DNA from: Gemmatimonadota bacterium
Lineage (GTDB): Bacteria > Gemmatimonadota > Gemmatimonadetes > Gemmatimonadales > GWC2-71-9
Assembly (NCBI GenBank): GCA_003221895.1
Contig: QHUJ01000046.1
Location: 1-32,957 of the forward strand
Length of the DNA: 32,957 nt
Direction of reading: 5' to 3'
Position numbers and translations under genes: made by a program. The notes beneath the pieces are model-generated. The model did no database searches. It saw nothing but the letters and a program-made list of their open reading frames with translations, and was not told where the DNA came from. Every line of letters starts with the position of its first letter. Position 1 is the stretch's first letter. Positions 31,336-32,957 of the stretch are shown here, one piece after another.

Positions 31336-32210
31336 CTCGGCGGCGCCTCACTGGGAAGGGCACTGTCCGTCGGTACCGTGAACGCGTTGCGCAGATCGGA
31401 TCCTGCGGCGCGCGGCGAGGTCAGAATCATCACGTGAGACAGGGCGGCGGGCTGAACCACCGGCCGCACGAGATAGGTCCTGCCCCATCCCTTCTCCTCG
31501 CCCGCGGGCCCGACGACGACCCCGATCGGGATCCCCCGTGGAAAGACCCCGCCGAGTCCCGAGGTCACGATCACGGTACCGGCCTGCACCTGCTGGCGGT
31601 ACAGCACGCCCTGCAGCTCGAGCAGCCAGACCCGTGGGCCATCGGCCCCGTGCGGTGCCGCGATGCCCACGACGCTGCCGTCACTGGCGATCGCACTGGC
31701 GCGGAATTCGGGATGCGCCCAGCTCAGGACCACGCTCGTGTGCTCGTCGACCGTGGCGACCAGTCCCACGAGGCCCTCGGGACTGACGACCGCCGACAGC
31801 GGGCGGACCCCTTCGCGCTTCCCGGCCGAGACCACAAAACTGAGAGGATTCGTCGGTTCGGGCTGGTGCAGGATTTCGGCGGGCACGTAGCCGCTCCCGA
31901 GATGACTGCTGAGACCGAGCAGGCTGCGCAGGCGGGCGTTTTCGCTGCGCAGCTCGGGCAAGAAGGTCGCGGCCAGCGCGACCGAATCCCGCTGCGCGAC
32001 CACGGCATCGTAGCGAGCTCGCGCCGCCGCCAGCAGCTCCGTTTGCCGCTGCAGGAACAGAAACGGCGCGAGCACGCTCTGCCGCAGTCCCTGGGCAAGT
32101 GGGTCGCGCCATTCGTCAGGAAGGCTCAGCGCGGCAATCGACAGTCCCACGCAGGCGATGAAGAGCAGCGTGTCCGCGCGCGAAGCGTAGCGATCTGTGC
32201 CGATCGCCAT
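31332..32210 (-). CDS. mreC: Rod shape-determining protein MreC
   Basis: MreC is a periplasmic scaffold that links MreB filaments to PBP2. The 292-residue protein has a short cytoplasmic start, one membrane helix (about 14-31, LLFIACVGLSIAALSL), a coiled-coil stretch (about 45-98, ending RSENARLRSLLGLS), then two beta-barrel domains with SAVVSPEGLVGLVATVDEHT, VQAGTVIVTSGLGGVFPRGI and PIGVVVG. The length is within the family range. The ATG at 32210 lies four bases after the mreB stop. Confidence 0.95.
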   Translation of the reverse strand: MAIGTDRYASRADTLLFIACVGLSIAALSLPDEWRDPLAQGLRQSVLAPFLFLQRQTELLAAARARYDAVVAQRDSVALAATFLPELRSENARLRSLLGLSSHLGSGYVPAEILHQPEPTNPLSFVVSAGKREGVRPLSAVVSPEGLVGLVATVDEHTSVVLSWAHPEFRASAIASDGSVVGIAAPHGADGPRVWLLELQGVLYRQQVQAGTVIVTSGLGGVFPRGIPIGVVVGPAGEEKGWGRTYLVRPVVQPAALSHVMILTSPRAAGSDLRNAFTVPTDSALPSEAPPR

Positions 32211-32214
32211 GCGG

Positions 32215-32957
<743 letters not shown>

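Overview
The window looks like a chromosome segment from a GC-rich, Gram-negative bacterium, most likely of the Gemmatimonadota. This is an inference from the signal-peptide and lipoprotein-rich hypothetical genes, a BTAD-type regulator, RCC1 repeats with paired Cys residues, a TMTC-like glycosyltransferase and the order of the mre/accD/folC block. No taxonomic marker was checked against a database.

Positions 1-8050 are accessory DNA: an integron gene-cassette array. Six attC sites (about 91-131 bp) separate genes that all lie on the minus strand. Each site has outer R boxes, L boxes and one extra base in the L'' arm, and the orientation matches the genes. The cargo is mostly exported or envelope protein: TPR protein, SMP-30-like propeller, JAMM-like lipoprotein, collagen-like lipoprotein, MtfA-like peptidase, VOC protein, RCC1 propeller, small membrane protein and Adhesin_E-like protein. 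There is no intact integrase. A short remnant of an intI gene (the region around the second Arg-containing catalytic box) sits inside the array at 5490-5675, fused in frame behind the RCC1 stop codon. The right edge is a lone R box at 8044-8050, about 185 bp before ppdK.

Positions 8235-12664 hold ppdK, a convergent Yip1-family membrane protein and a secreted protein with a DUF4384-like domain. Positions 12729-14194 form a 1.4-kb mini-island at the 3' end of ssrA (tmRNA). A perfect 42-bp direct repeat of the tmRNA 3' end flanks a BTAD regulator and a PKD-like lipoprotein. The strong terminator that probably belonged to ssrA is now on the far side of this island. The BTAD start codon lies inside the repeat.

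Positions 14153-18181 hold ssrA, then a tightly overlapping minus-strand set dusB-larB-GGDEF, and a divergent PTS IIA (PtsN-like) gene. Next come a type IV pilin-like gene and a broken TMTC-like glycosyltransferase gene.

Positions 20042-32957 are a housekeeping run, all on the minus strand and read from right to left: mreB (cut by the window edge), mreC, mreD, mrdA (PBP2), rodA, accD, folC, hisS, proS, lysA, guaA. It combines cell-shape and peptidoglycan elongation with fatty acid, folate, aminoacyl-tRNA, lysine/DAP and GMP synthesis. Many junctions overlap by 1-4 bases (ATGA, GTGA, CTGA, TGATG), which suggests strong translational coupling. folC appears to start at CTG.
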